From assembly GCF_040702995.1 (NCBI RefSeq), contig NZ_CP159992.1:2443501-2507500 (forward strand): a stretch of 64,000 nucleotides of DNA, written 5' to 3'. The notes beneath the pieces were generated by a model. The model did no database searches. It had not been told where the DNA came from and saw only the letters and a program-made list of their open reading frames with translations. The stretch is from Paenibacillus sp. AN1007 (lineage in GTDB: Bacteria > Bacillota > Bacilli > Paenibacillales > Paenibacillaceae). Below are positions 1 through 8,487 of this stretch, piece after piece. Numbering within the stretch: position 1 is the stretch's first letter; each line of letters opens with the position of its first letter. The translations under genes were made by a program, and so were the position numbers.

Positions 1-1267
1 CCCAACGGATGTTACTCTGAAGCTGTGTTAAGAGTGGATTGGAACATGAAAAATGACCAATCTCCTTGAAATCAGAATGTAGTACATAAGCCGAAAGTTC
101 AATCTGGTCCGGATCTATCCCGGTCAAACCAACATAACGAAATCCCATATAAGTCAACCGAGGTGAATACGTTTGCTCTCCTTCCAGACAAACATATGTC
201 GCAGCAGCCTTCGCGGTACGCAAAGATTTTACGAATAGTTCTTGATCAACCAATACTTCAGCGTGTCGAAACACAACCTTTTGATTGTGTTTCCCCACAA
301 TTTTGGCTTGGATAACGCCTGCAAAGTTTTGACCAAAATCATAGATGATTTCACCACTCGGTGCTATAGTGCGGGATATCGGTTTCAATTCTTCCTGTAC
401 ACGCACGGGCAAACCATACTGGGCTAATAATGCCGGCTTTTTGCGAGGGTGGGTTATATCAACCCGCTTCCAATGAACATGGTTAAGATCAATGGTGGCA
501 TCATAATGTTCACCGTCATACCATTCTGCCATACGATAGTTTCCATTCAGAGTAACTTCCCAGGTTGGATCAGTAACGATTAAATCTGATGTACCGTCTG
601 TATACTCGATGTACAGTTCCAATAATAATGCTTGACGATCAGCACTAATTTTATTTTTACGAACATAATTGAATGAACCGACAGCCCATCCCCCCGCTAC
701 TACAGCTGTGACTGCGTTCGATGATTTCAGTTGATGTGTAACATCATAGGTCTGGTACTGGATCTGATGATCATATGAAGTGAACCCTGGAGCAAAATAA
801 TCTTTCCCCACCTTTTCACCATTCAGAGTAAGTTCATATACCCCCAGCGCCGTTACGTTGATCCACGCCCTTGTCACCGTCCGTGTGAGTTCAAAGTTAC
901 GGCGAAATGTCATAGGTACAGGAGAAACCTTTTTAGGGAAATCGTAAGACATATCGGTAATCCATTGAGCAGACCATTTTGAACCCATTCTGCCTGTCTT
1001 GAATAAAGCAAAATGCTCTGCCTGTTCTCCACTGGTTCCAGTTGCTATGATCCTGACATGATATTCCGTATGCGGTTTTAGCGGCCCCGTGTAAAGATTG
1101 TTAATCTGATCTGAGGTGGTCACACGCCAGTCACCGACTTCAATGATGGCTTCATGCAACTTTTCTCCAGCTCGATCCGAAGAAAGTGCAAACGAAATCA
1201 TGGGTGCATGATCTGTAATACAGCCGGATTCCAATCCGTTGATCTTGATGGAAGATAGCATTAACAT
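1..1267 (-). CDS. alpha-L-rhamnosidase, GH78 (3' part outside window)
   Basis: The visible 422 codons are the N-terminal part of a family 78 alpha-L-rhamnosidase, which releases rhamnose from plant glycosides and polysaccharides. Seen: an N-terminal fibronectin-like segment (about residues 1-90), then the typical beta-sandwich accessory region with FRRNFEL, a GGWAVG-like turn and the IIYDFGQNFAG stretch common in this family. The catalytic (alpha/alpha)6 barrel lies beyond the window. No signal peptide, so the enzyme is probably cytoplasmic. ATG at 1267 is preceded by AGGAGAGG at suitable spacing. It is the last visible gene of a leftward operon behind the SDR and GH3 genes, with 27 bases to the SDR stop, which suggests joint breakdown of a rhamnose- and glucose-containing glycoside. 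Family is clear; substrate is inferred. Confidence 0.88.
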   Translation of the reverse strand, partial: MLMLSSIKINGLESGCITDHAPMISFALSSDRAGEKLHEAIIEVGDWRVTTSDQINNLYTGPLKPHTEYHVRIIATGTSGEQAEHFALFKTGRMGSKWSAQWITDMSYDFPKKVSPVPMTFRRNFELTRTVTRAWINVTALGVYELTLNGEKVGKDYFAPGFTSYDHQIQYQTYDVTHQLKSSNAVTAVVAGGWAVGSFNYVRKNKISADRQALLLELYIEYTDGTSDLIVTDPTWEVTLNGNYRMAEWYDGEHYDATIDLNHVHWKRVDITHPRKKPALLAQYGLPVRVQEELKPISRTIAPSGEIIYDFGQNFAGVIQAKIVGKHNQKVVFRHAEVLVDQELFVKSLRTAKAAATYVCLEGEQTYSPRLTYMGFRYVGLTGIDPDQIELSAYVLHSDFKEIGHFSCSNPLLTQLQSNIRW

Positions 1268-1294
1268 TGAGGCCTCTCCTGCCTTGTCAAAATA

Positions 1295-2830
1295 TTATAC
1301 ATCCAGCTCAGAAACTATTTTTTTATAAACTCTGGTCTCATTCGGAGCATGTAACGGAGTCCATACTTGAGCAAAAAATGGATCTACTTTTGCACGTTCA
1401 GCATAATTCCAACTCTCACGTTCACATTCAGGGCACCAATGACCAGCATGCAGCACCAGCTTCGGACTGGCTTGGAATGTATGTCCAAATGCACATGTAA
1501 AACTCAACTTATTTCTCCAGTTTCCTTTTTCCATCTCTGAAGACAAACATTGTCCTCCCCGAAATGCTGCGGCCGACTTCACATCATCAATTTCGAGATC
1601 CCGCTCAGGTTTGGTGTCATCATATCCATGATCAATATGAACTACGGTGTTCCAATCTTTGAAATGCTGGAACTCGCTTAATTTATCAGGTATGTTGTTC
1701 CATGCCTCTTTACTGCCCCAATACGCATCAATGTGGTCTTCCACATTTTCTTCAATAAACCGCAGTGTGCCATGTTCCGTTCTGGCCGGTTTTTCAAACA
1801 TTTTTTTCATGACGGTTCCCATGATTCGTTCTCCAAACGGAAGTTTACACAAGATTTTCGCTGCCGTTGCCTGAGAACCCAGATTTTCAAGGTAACAATG
1901 ATAAAAATAATCCATCCCGTCCTGACGGAAATGCAAATAATCGTTTAGCTTGTCCGAATCGAGGTAATACTGTCCGTGAAAATTACGAGTGGCATACCAT
2001 TTCGGATTAATCACATGGTCAAGGTTTTTGAAACCAATTGCCCCGTATAGTTTTTGGTACATCTCATAGGTACTGACACGGCAGGATTCCCCGCCTCCTA
2101 TATTGTAAACATGACACCAGAAATCCTCGGGCAGCTTGCCTGTAAACTCATAATTGCACAAATTCTCCATCATTCTGCCAGAGTCACGGTCTGATACATA
2201 CTCCAGGACGTTGTCCAGACAGTTGTGAAACATAATCGCATCCATAATTTTACTCATGGCGGGTCCCATAATTCCGGTTTGACGCAGGCTTACCCAGTAT
2301 TTGAGCCCGGATTCAATCACAAGACGCTCGGCTGCAATTTTAGAAACGGCATAATAGTCAAACATGCTTGGTTTAAGGGGATCACCTACGCGTCCCCAAT
2401 GGATAGGTGGCATGCGATCGCCGGTTTCTGCGATGGTTCCGATAAACACCAGCTTGGTATGTTCCTCTTGGCCATGTTCGTATATAGCACTCACCAGATT
2501 TTTGACGGCACCGTAATTAATTTCCATAGCTTTCTTGGGGAAATAATCTGCAGCAGGTGACACAAATGCAGCAATGTGAAGAATCAAATCTACGTCTTTG
2601 ACACATTCAAGCACCTTTTCATAATCCAGTATGTCTCCATACTTTATGGTTACTTCTTTCAACTCTTGATACGGCTCCAGGGCCTTACGATCCTTTTCCG
2701 TATCCAGACACAAAGTAACAATGTCATACAAATGGCTGTCTTTGATCATTCTTTTCAAGCTTTCCTGCCCCATGCCACCGGATGCACCAGTAATAAAAAC
2801 ACGTTTTTTGCTGATCATGCGCTGACTCAT
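1295..2830 (-). CDS. epimerase/dehydratase-type SDR with C-terminal zinc-finger-like tail
   Basis: A 511-residue extended short-chain dehydrogenase/reductase of the NAD-dependent epimerase/dehydratase group. Seen: the nucleotide-binding GASGGMG at residues 15-21 and the catalytic Y160-x3-K164 pair. Ordinary members are about 300-350 residues. Here the last 80 or so residues add a C-x3-H segment (CAFGH) followed about 20 residues later by WCPEC, a treble-clef or zinc-ribbon-like arrangement. The longer open frame could begin at 2944, but ATG 2830 has GGAGGAA eight bases upstream and starts the Rossmann strand normally. It sits between GH3 and GH78 genes, so it probably modifies a sugar or aglycone released from the same glycoside. 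The substrate and the role of the metal-binding tail are unknown. Confidence 0.8.
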   Translation of the reverse strand: MSQRMISKKRVFITGASGGMGQESLKRMIKDSHLYDIVTLCLDTEKDRKALEPYQELKEVTIKYGDILDYEKVLECVKDVDLILHIAAFVSPAADYFPKKAMEINYGAVKNLVSAIYEHGQEEHTKLVFIGTIAETGDRMPPIHWGRVGDPLKPSMFDYYAVSKIAAERLVIESGLKYWVSLRQTGIMGPAMSKIMDAIMFHNCLDNVLEYVSDRDSGRMMENLCNYEFTGKLPEDFWCHVYNIGGGESCRVSTYEMYQKLYGAIGFKNLDHVINPKWYATRNFHGQYYLDSDKLNDYLHFRQDGMDYFYHCYLENLGSQATAAKILCKLPFGERIMGTVMKKMFEKPARTEHGTLRFIEENVEDHIDAYWGSKEAWNNIPDKLSEFQHFKDWNTVVHIDHGYDDTKPERDLEIDDVKSAAAFRGGQCLSSEMEKGNWRNKLSFTCAFGHTFQASPKLVLHAGHWCPECERESWNYAERAKVDPFFAQVWTPLHAPNETRVYKKIVSELDV

Positions 2831-2867
2831 GTTGTTTCCTCCTGTATGTTCGTGGTTTAAGGTGTAG

Positions 2868-5324
2868 TCACTTCTGGTCCTTCGGCAGAGGGGACAAACG
2901 TTCTTTTCGAAGCATGCGTTTGATGCCTTGCATGATCTGACCATTCAGCAAGTCAATCAGCCCTGCTGCGATATGGTAGCCAAAACGGCCTGTACTGGAC
3001 ACGGACATGGAACGAATGCTGTTATTCGGCATCATTTTCATCAGAAACATGCCATTTTTGCGCTGCATATCCCGCTCGGGACCTTCAGGCATCTTTTGTG
3101 ATCGATTAAACTGTTTTTTGCCAATACCGATAACGAATGTATAAAATAAATTCCCTATAAAGGATTCCCGCAATTCATCCAATCTGGAATCCAGAGTATA
3201 TTTCGTTGATTCCTTATTAGATGATCTCGTTACTTTCCTCCCAAGTAGAACTTCGAATTCTTCCATACTCACTTGAGATAACAAATGTGGAGAGAAGTAA
3301 TGCTTTAATTGTTCGCGAGAATACGGGCTTGCAATGTCAGGTTGGCTGGTGATAGACAGGCTGGCTGACAACCGAATATCGGTTGCTGAAGCAGCAATCA
3401 AGACCTGATAATCCCCATTTTCTACAACCCACTCTTTCCGGTCCACATGATAGTAAGCGAGGTCGCTTAGGGTAAAGCTCATTTTTACTTGCTTTTTCTC
3501 ACCTGGCTTCAAATATACTTTGCCAAAAGCACGAAGTTCCTTGGTAGGCTTAAACACATCTGAGGTTGGGTTTGCAACATACACCTGTATGATTTCTCCA
3601 CCCTCCATCTGCCCTGTATTCGAGATTTCACATGTGACGATGAACGTTTCTGAATCTTGCCGGACTTGCAGCGATTCATAAGCAAACTGTGTATAGCTAA
3701 GTCCATGACCAAATGGATAACGCACACCCTCTCCCTGCAAAAAATCATAATAGCGATAGCCTACGTAAATAGATTCCTTGTAAAGCTCGGACTTCTGCTG
3801 CACAAACTGTTCACCAAAGGGTACATCTGTATAACTTTTCATCCATGTCTCCGCCAGTTTCCCGGAAGGATTTTTTTCTCCGAAAAGGAGTTGAGCCGCA
3901 GCTTCTCCTCCTGCTTGGCCAGGCAAGTACATATTCAAGATCGCATGAACCTCATCTTCAAAAGGCAATTCGACAGGTGAACCCCCAAATAATACAAGAA
4001 CAATTTTTTTGTTCAGCTGGACCAGCTTGCGCAGAAGAGCAAGTTGATTATCAGGTAATGTCATCGACTCCCGGTCATACCCTTCACTTTCTGTATAATC
4101 GGTTTGTCCTGCGAAGAATAGAACAACATCCGCTGACTGTGCCTTTGCCATAGCTGAATTAACATATTCCGGTTCTGATTCAAACTCGGACTCTCTGTAG
4201 CCACTTGCATAATCGTAGCGGATGCCGCGTTGATCAAAAGCAGTTTTTGGAGAAGTAAGCTTGCTTGGGTTGATCAAAGAGCTTCCGGCCCCCTGAAAAC
4301 GCATCTTCTCAAACAATTCACCGATGACAACATAGTTTTGGGACGAATCTAATGGCAGGATGCCATCGTTTTTCATAAGGACAGCACTATCGGCTGCGAT
4401 TTCACCTGACAGGTTATGATGTTCTTCTCTGTCATATGCAAGGCCGTACTGAATATCGTGTGTACGCTGAATCAGCTTCAAAATATTGCTCACCGACTGA
4501 TCCAGCGCAGAAATTGGTAATTCACCACTATGAACTGTATCTATAATTGACTTTCTAAAATATTCGTAATCACCTGGCATCTCCAGATCCATTCCCGCCT
4601 TAATGCCATCTACCCGATCAGATACTGCACCCCAGTCACTGATAACCGCACCATCAAAACCCCATTCTTCTCTTAGAATTTCAGTTAATAGTCTGTGATT
4701 TTCGGAACAGAAGACACCATTAATCTTGTTGTATGCACTCATTACAGTTACTGGCTTTGTGTTTTTGACAATTCGTTCAAATGCTCTGAGATAGATCTCA
4801 CGTAATGCACGCTCATCCAATACAGAATCTCCCATAAAACGATAATTTTCGTTGTTGTTTACAGCGAAATGTTTCAGGGAGACTCCAATCCCTTCATTTT
4901 GAACACCCTCGACAAAAGCGCTGCCAAGAATTCCCGAGAGGTAAGGGTCTTCAGAGAAATATTCGAAGTTTCTGCCGCACTTGGGATTTCTTTTAATGTT
5001 AACAGCAGGACCAAGGAGAAGATTAACCCCGAAATGGTGACACTCCTTCGCTATAGCTGCACCCATCTTACGAATATTATCCCGGTTCCAGCTGGCAGCA
5101 AGCGTAACTCCTGTGGGAAATGATGTTGTCTGCTCGCTGTTGTTTAGACCGAGATGGTCTGCCTTTTCTCCTTGTTTACGCAAGCCGCAAGGCCCATCCG
5201 TCATATATATAGATGGTATGGATAATCTCGGAATAGAATTTGTTTTCCAAAAATCCACACCAGCCATTAAAGCCGCTTTTTCTTCTACCGTCATACGTTG
5301 AATTAGTTCATTAACGGTCTGCAT
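2868..5324 (-). CDS. GH3 beta-glycosidase (beta-glucosidase type)
   Basis: An 818-residue glycoside hydrolase family 3 enzyme. Seen: N-terminal TIM-barrel domain with the family segments KHFAVNN (about 151-157) and the nucleophile aspartate in VISDWGAV (D230); a second alpha/beta domain with SEGYDRESMTLP; and a fibronectin III-like domain (about 570-640, GGEIIQVYV and KPGEKKQV). There is an extra tail of about 130 basic residues after that domain. No signal peptide, so the likely substrates are imported glycosides. ATG 5324 follows an AGGGAGAAGG site. First gene of the leftward operon with the SDR and GH78, 37 bases before the SDR start, and divergent from the AraC gene. Exact specificity (glucoside, xyloside or other) cannot be read from sequence. 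Confidence 0.9.
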   Translation of the reverse strand: MQTVNELIQRMTVEEKAALMAGVDFWKTNSIPRLSIPSIYMTDGPCGLRKQGEKADHLGLNNSEQTTSFPTGVTLAASWNRDNIRKMGAAIAKECHHFGVNLLLGPAVNIKRNPKCGRNFEYFSEDPYLSGILGSAFVEGVQNEGIGVSLKHFAVNNNENYRFMGDSVLDERALREIYLRAFERIVKNTKPVTVMSAYNKINGVFCSENHRLLTEILREEWGFDGAVISDWGAVSDRVDGIKAGMDLEMPGDYEYFRKSIIDTVHSGELPISALDQSVSNILKLIQRTHDIQYGLAYDREEHHNLSGEIAADSAVLMKNDGILPLDSSQNYVVIGELFEKMRFQGAGSSLINPSKLTSPKTAFDQRGIRYDYASGYRESEFESEPEYVNSAMAKAQSADVVLFFAGQTDYTESEGYDRESMTLPDNQLALLRKLVQLNKKIVLVLFGGSPVELPFEDEVHAILNMYLPGQAGGEAAAQLLFGEKNPSGKLAETWMKSYTDVPFGEQFVQQKSELYKESIYVGYRYYDFLQGEGVRYPFGHGLSYTQFAYESLQVRQDSETFIVTCEISNTGQMEGGEIIQVYVANPTSDVFKPTKELRAFGKVYLKPGEKKQVKMSFTLSDLAYYHVDRKEWVVENGDYQVLIAASATDIRLSASLSITSQPDIASPYSREQLKHYFSPHLLSQVSMEEFEVLLGRKVTRSSNKESTKYTLDSRLDELRESFIGNLFYTFVIGIGKKQFNRSQKMPEGPERDMQRKNGMFLMKMMPNNSIRSMSVSSTGRFGYHIAAGLIDLLNGQIMQGIKRMLRKERLSPLPKDQK

Positions 5325-5435
5325 GATCCTTCTCCCTTCGCTCCGGATGCATTAGTTAAGATTTATTGTATTCCATTATGGAAATGCTATCTTTCATATA
5401 TGTAATGTAAATTTCAGATTTGTTCTTTAAATATA

Positions 5436-5464
5436 TTGACTGCCTTAGACGAGTTTGATATTTT
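5436..5464 (+). promoter_or_regulatory. predicted SigA-type promoter of the AraC gene
   Basis: TTGACT (5436-5441) and TATTTT (5459-5464) are separated by exactly 17 bases, about 60 bases before the AraC start. It lies in the 200-base gap shared with the divergent GH3 operon. Confidence 0.5.
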
Positions 5465-5524
5465 TGAAAATAATGATTAGAATGCTCGCACTTCAACCAT
5501 TTGTTTAACCCGGAGGAGATTTTG

Positions 5525-6730
5525 TTGAACAGCATACAAAAAACATTGAAATTTCTCTACCAGTCTACGTTGATTCCGACATATTTGTATAACCAGCAGC
5601 ACCATACATTTAGTCATCCTGCTCAGAGCGAATTAACTTATCCGCCACTTGAGTATTTATCCCAACTTTTGCTTTCACACGAAGAGGTCGCATATTTATC
5701 TACTTCCTTCTTTGCTTATTATGGTGCGATCAAAGTCAGTTCCCTTCCGGGCCATGTTATTCTTGTCGGACCCGTCAGTCAAACACCTTATTTGAAAGAC
5801 ACACTGCGTATCGCTAAAAAAGCCTTTGTCGTTTCCGGTCAAGATGAAGCAAACTTCGAAAGTTTTCTAAAGCAGATCACTCCAATGCCGCTGCAGCAAT
5901 TTCTAAATCATCTTGTGACCATTCATTATTTTGTGAACGGCCAAGAGATGAGTTACTTGGACTTACTTCAAATGAATTCGATGAAGGAAATTAACAACGA
6001 GCAAACAAAACGAATTTACGAGAATAAAGAAAACTTATATTTTAACAATTCCTACGAGATTGAAAACCAGATGTGTTATTACATTGAGAACGGTAATGAA
6101 GTTGGCCTTAAACAGTTTTTGGAACGGCCTTTTATGGTTCATGAGGGTATGACCGCTGGGGACACCATTCGTCAGACGAAAAATACATCGATTGTCGCGA
6201 TTGCCCTGGCTACGCGAGCAGCCATTCGGGGGCAATTAGATACAGAAGTTGCTTTTCAGTTATCCGATCTCTATCTCCAAGAGATTGAACAATTATCGAC
6301 GCCTGAATCCATTCAAAATTTCATGAAAGAGGCATTGTTTAATTTTGCTAGGAGAGTCCAAGCCGCAAGGTATGATATAGCAGATGACGTAAGTATGCGA
6401 AGTTTGATTCAATATATTTATAATAACGTGCATCAGAATTTGACCGTTGATCATGTGGCAAAACATTTTGGTTACAGTCGTACGTATCTATCGACCACTT
6501 TCAAAAAAAAAATCGGCAAAAGCCTGCATCAATTTATTATGGATTGCAAGCTAAAGGAAGCTCAAAATTTGCTTGTTTATACGAACAAACCCATTAGCGA
6601 AATTAGCAACTATCTTTGTTTCTCCAGTCAAAGTCACTTTCAGACCGTCTTCAAAAAATCATTAAATATTACACCTGCTCACTTCAGGCAACAGAGCAGC
6701 CATGGTGTGCGCCAGAATAAATGGTCCTAA
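5525..6730 (+). CDS. AraC-family transcriptional regulator
   Basis: A regulator of about 401 residues with a C-terminal pair of AraC helix-turn-helix motifs (about residues 298-395; KHFGYSRTYLSTTFKKK and ISNYLCFSSQSHFQTVFKK). The roughly 290-residue N-terminal part lacks a recognisable cupin and resembles the sensor part of AraC proteins found near surface-protein or sugar genes in Firmicutes. Start choice: the frame is open from a TTG at 5501, but GGAGGAG at 5512-5518 lies inside that extension and places the start at TTG 5525 (or 5522). Divergent from the GH3-SDR-GH78 operon and upstream of the sugar symporter, so it is the obvious candidate regulator of both; this is inferred from position. 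Confidence 0.88.
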   Translation: MNSIQKTLKFLYQSTLIPTYLYNQQHHTFSHPAQSELTYPPLEYLSQLLLSHEEVAYLSTSFFAYYGAIKVSSLPGHVILVGPVSQTPYLKDTLRIAKKAFVVSGQDEANFESFLKQITPMPLQQFLNHLVTIHYFVNGQEMSYLDLLQMNSMKEINNEQTKRIYENKENLYFNNSYEIENQMCYYIENGNEVGLKQFLERPFMVHEGMTAGDTIRQTKNTSIVAIALATRAAIRGQLDTEVAFQLSDLYLQEIEQLSTPESIQNFMKEALFNFARRVQAARYDIADDVSMRSLIQYIYNNVHQNLTVDHVAKHFGYSRTYLSTTFKKKIGKSLHQFIMDCKLKEAQNLLVYTNKPISEISNYLCFSSQSHFQTVFKKSLNITPAHFRQQSSHGVRQNKWS

Positions 6731-6796
6731 TATTGAATTAAGTGTCTTGAGCCAGTAGAGTTTATCTTCTAACAGAACGTATTTAAAACGGTCAAC

Positions 6797-6832
6797 AAAA
6801 AGAAGCTTTCCCTTATGGGAGAGCTTCTTTTT
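6797..6832. terminator. bidirectional intrinsic terminator
   Basis: AAAAAGAAGCTTTCCC, a TTAT loop, then GGGAGAGCTTCTTTTT, pairing through nearly the whole length. Runs of A and T on both sides let it end both the AraC transcript and the leftward symporter transcript. Confidence 0.85.
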
Positions 6833-6840
6833 CTAATGAA

Positions 6841-8250
6841 TCAGGACTGTTTTCTGGCGTCTAATTCTTGAATGATCTTAGGATATTCTTTATCAAGTTT
6901 ATATTTATACAAGGCTGCAGCAAGAATAATCAAAATGACTATGGGCACGTAAATGTTCAGGGCAATAATCGCTTGTTTAGCTCCTGCTCCCTGCTCGGAA
7001 GCCTGCTCCACATATCCTCCTAATGCAAGCAGCCAACCGATCATAGCGGTTCCGACTGCTGTTCCTACTTTGGAACCAAATGCGATAACACTATTGGTCA
7101 ATCCAACCAGACGTTTATTGAACTTCCATTCCCCGTATTCAATCGTATCCGTTGTCAGAGCTGTACCAACGGCCATAAGTGGAATCGTACCTAGAGCCTG
7201 AAAGATGGAGCAGACCAGTCCCAGAATAATGCTTTCCGGTGAGATCAGTCTAATCGCAGCTGCGATTAGAGCTATAATAATGCCGCCCAAGGCCGTATTG
7301 CGTTTCCCAAAACGTTTGATGAACGGTCCAGAGAGTGCGAATCCAATAATAACGGGTATCAGACCGATCGCCCCCATCAAACCAACCAGGCTGACATTTC
7401 CCCAAATGTATTTGGCAAAGTAGCTCCCTGCAGCTACGTTAAGAGCAAACAGGATGTTTACAACTGTCATCACGATGAGGATTTGAACCCAGTACTTATT
7501 AGCAAACAACATTTTAAGACCTTGTGACAGCGGAACTTTATCCTGGAAAAAACCAAGTTCATCCAGCTGCACATTATTATATTTTTCTTTGTTGGATAAA
7601 AAGGCGACGAAAATACCGATGGCAGCAACGGCAGCAAATACACCGGCTAAGATCGTCCATTCCTTGCGTCCTCCCCCCATAGCTGTTACCACCGGAATGA
7701 AAGCAATGGCAACAATCATACCGGACAAATATCCTCCTGCGGAGCGGAAAATCCCCATCAATGATCGTTCATAGTTGTTACGTGTCGTTAGTGCCATTAG
7801 GCTGGAATACGGAATAGATGTTGGTGTATACACAAGAATATAAAAAATAAGATTGGTCACAACAGCATATATTATTTTACCAGTTGGACTGATATCTGGA
7901 ACAGAAAATACGAGCAGCAGCGAGACGAACATCGGGATGGTCATCCATCGAAGCCATGGACGAGCCTGCCCGTATTTTGACTTGGTGCGGTCAACAAGCA
8001 CTCCCATACCAACGTCTGCAAACGCATCCAATATTTTAGTTAACAGCAGCACTGTACCGACAATTGCAGCGGATACACCGACTACATCGGTATAATAATA
8101 CGTAATTAATCCAAGCAAGCCGCTGGAGATGTTAAGACCAAATTGCCCCATGGAATCTCCAAGTAATCTGCGTGTGGGAATTTCTCGTTCAGGTTGTTTG
8201 GGCTTAACGTTCTCGGTTACAATGGGTTGTTCATTTACTATGGTTCCCAT
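6841..8250 (-). CDS. GPH-family sugar:cation symporter
   Basis: A 469-residue membrane protein of the glycoside-pentoside-hexuronide symporter family, a relative of MelB, XynP and UidB. Seen: about 12 hydrophobic segments, an N-terminal stretch with LLTKILDAFADVGMG followed by VDRTKSKYGQARPWL, which matches the family's first cytoplasmic loop pattern (D-x6-G-x-x-x-D-R-T-x2-K-x-G-x-x-RPW). It imports a sugar or glycoside with a cation. ATG 8250 is preceded by GGAGGGAAA. Its position between the AraC gene and the two GH3 genes suggests it supplies the intracellular hydrolases with substrate. Which glycoside it carries is not visible. Confidence 0.9.
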   Translation of the reverse strand: MGTIVNEQPIVTENVKPKQPEREIPTRRLLGDSMGQFGLNISSGLLGLITYYYTDVVGVSAAIVGTVLLLTKILDAFADVGMGVLVDRTKSKYGQARPWLRWMTIPMFVSLLLVFSVPDISPTGKIIYAVVTNLIFYILVYTPTSIPYSSLMALTTRNNYERSLMGIFRSAGGYLSGMIVAIAFIPVVTAMGGGRKEWTILAGVFAAVAAIGIFVAFLSNKEKYNNVQLDELGFFQDKVPLSQGLKMLFANKYWVQILIVMTVVNILFALNVAAGSYFAKYIWGNVSLVGLMGAIGLIPVIIGFALSGPFIKRFGKRNTALGGIIIALIAAAIRLISPESIILGLVCSIFQALGTIPLMAVGTALTTDTIEYGEWKFNKRLVGLTNSVIAFGSKVGTAVGTAMIGWLLALGGYVEQASEQGAGAKQAIIALNIYVPIVILIILAAALYKYKLDKEYPKIIQELDARKQS

Positions 8251-8487
8251 ACTGTTTCCCTCCGGTATCTAGTTGTTTTAATGCTCAATTGAGTTCTTTA
8301 TCTTATAACTTTATTTTAATAACTGTTTGAAGAGAGGGATATAACTCATAACAAAGATGGAATAGCGTAATCTAAATGATTGGTTTAATCGTTACAGCAG
8401 TTAGAATTTAGTATCAACTCTCCCGATTTCTCTCCATACTCCGAATCCTTTTCATTTTTTCTATTTTCGCCCTCATCCTCACATATA

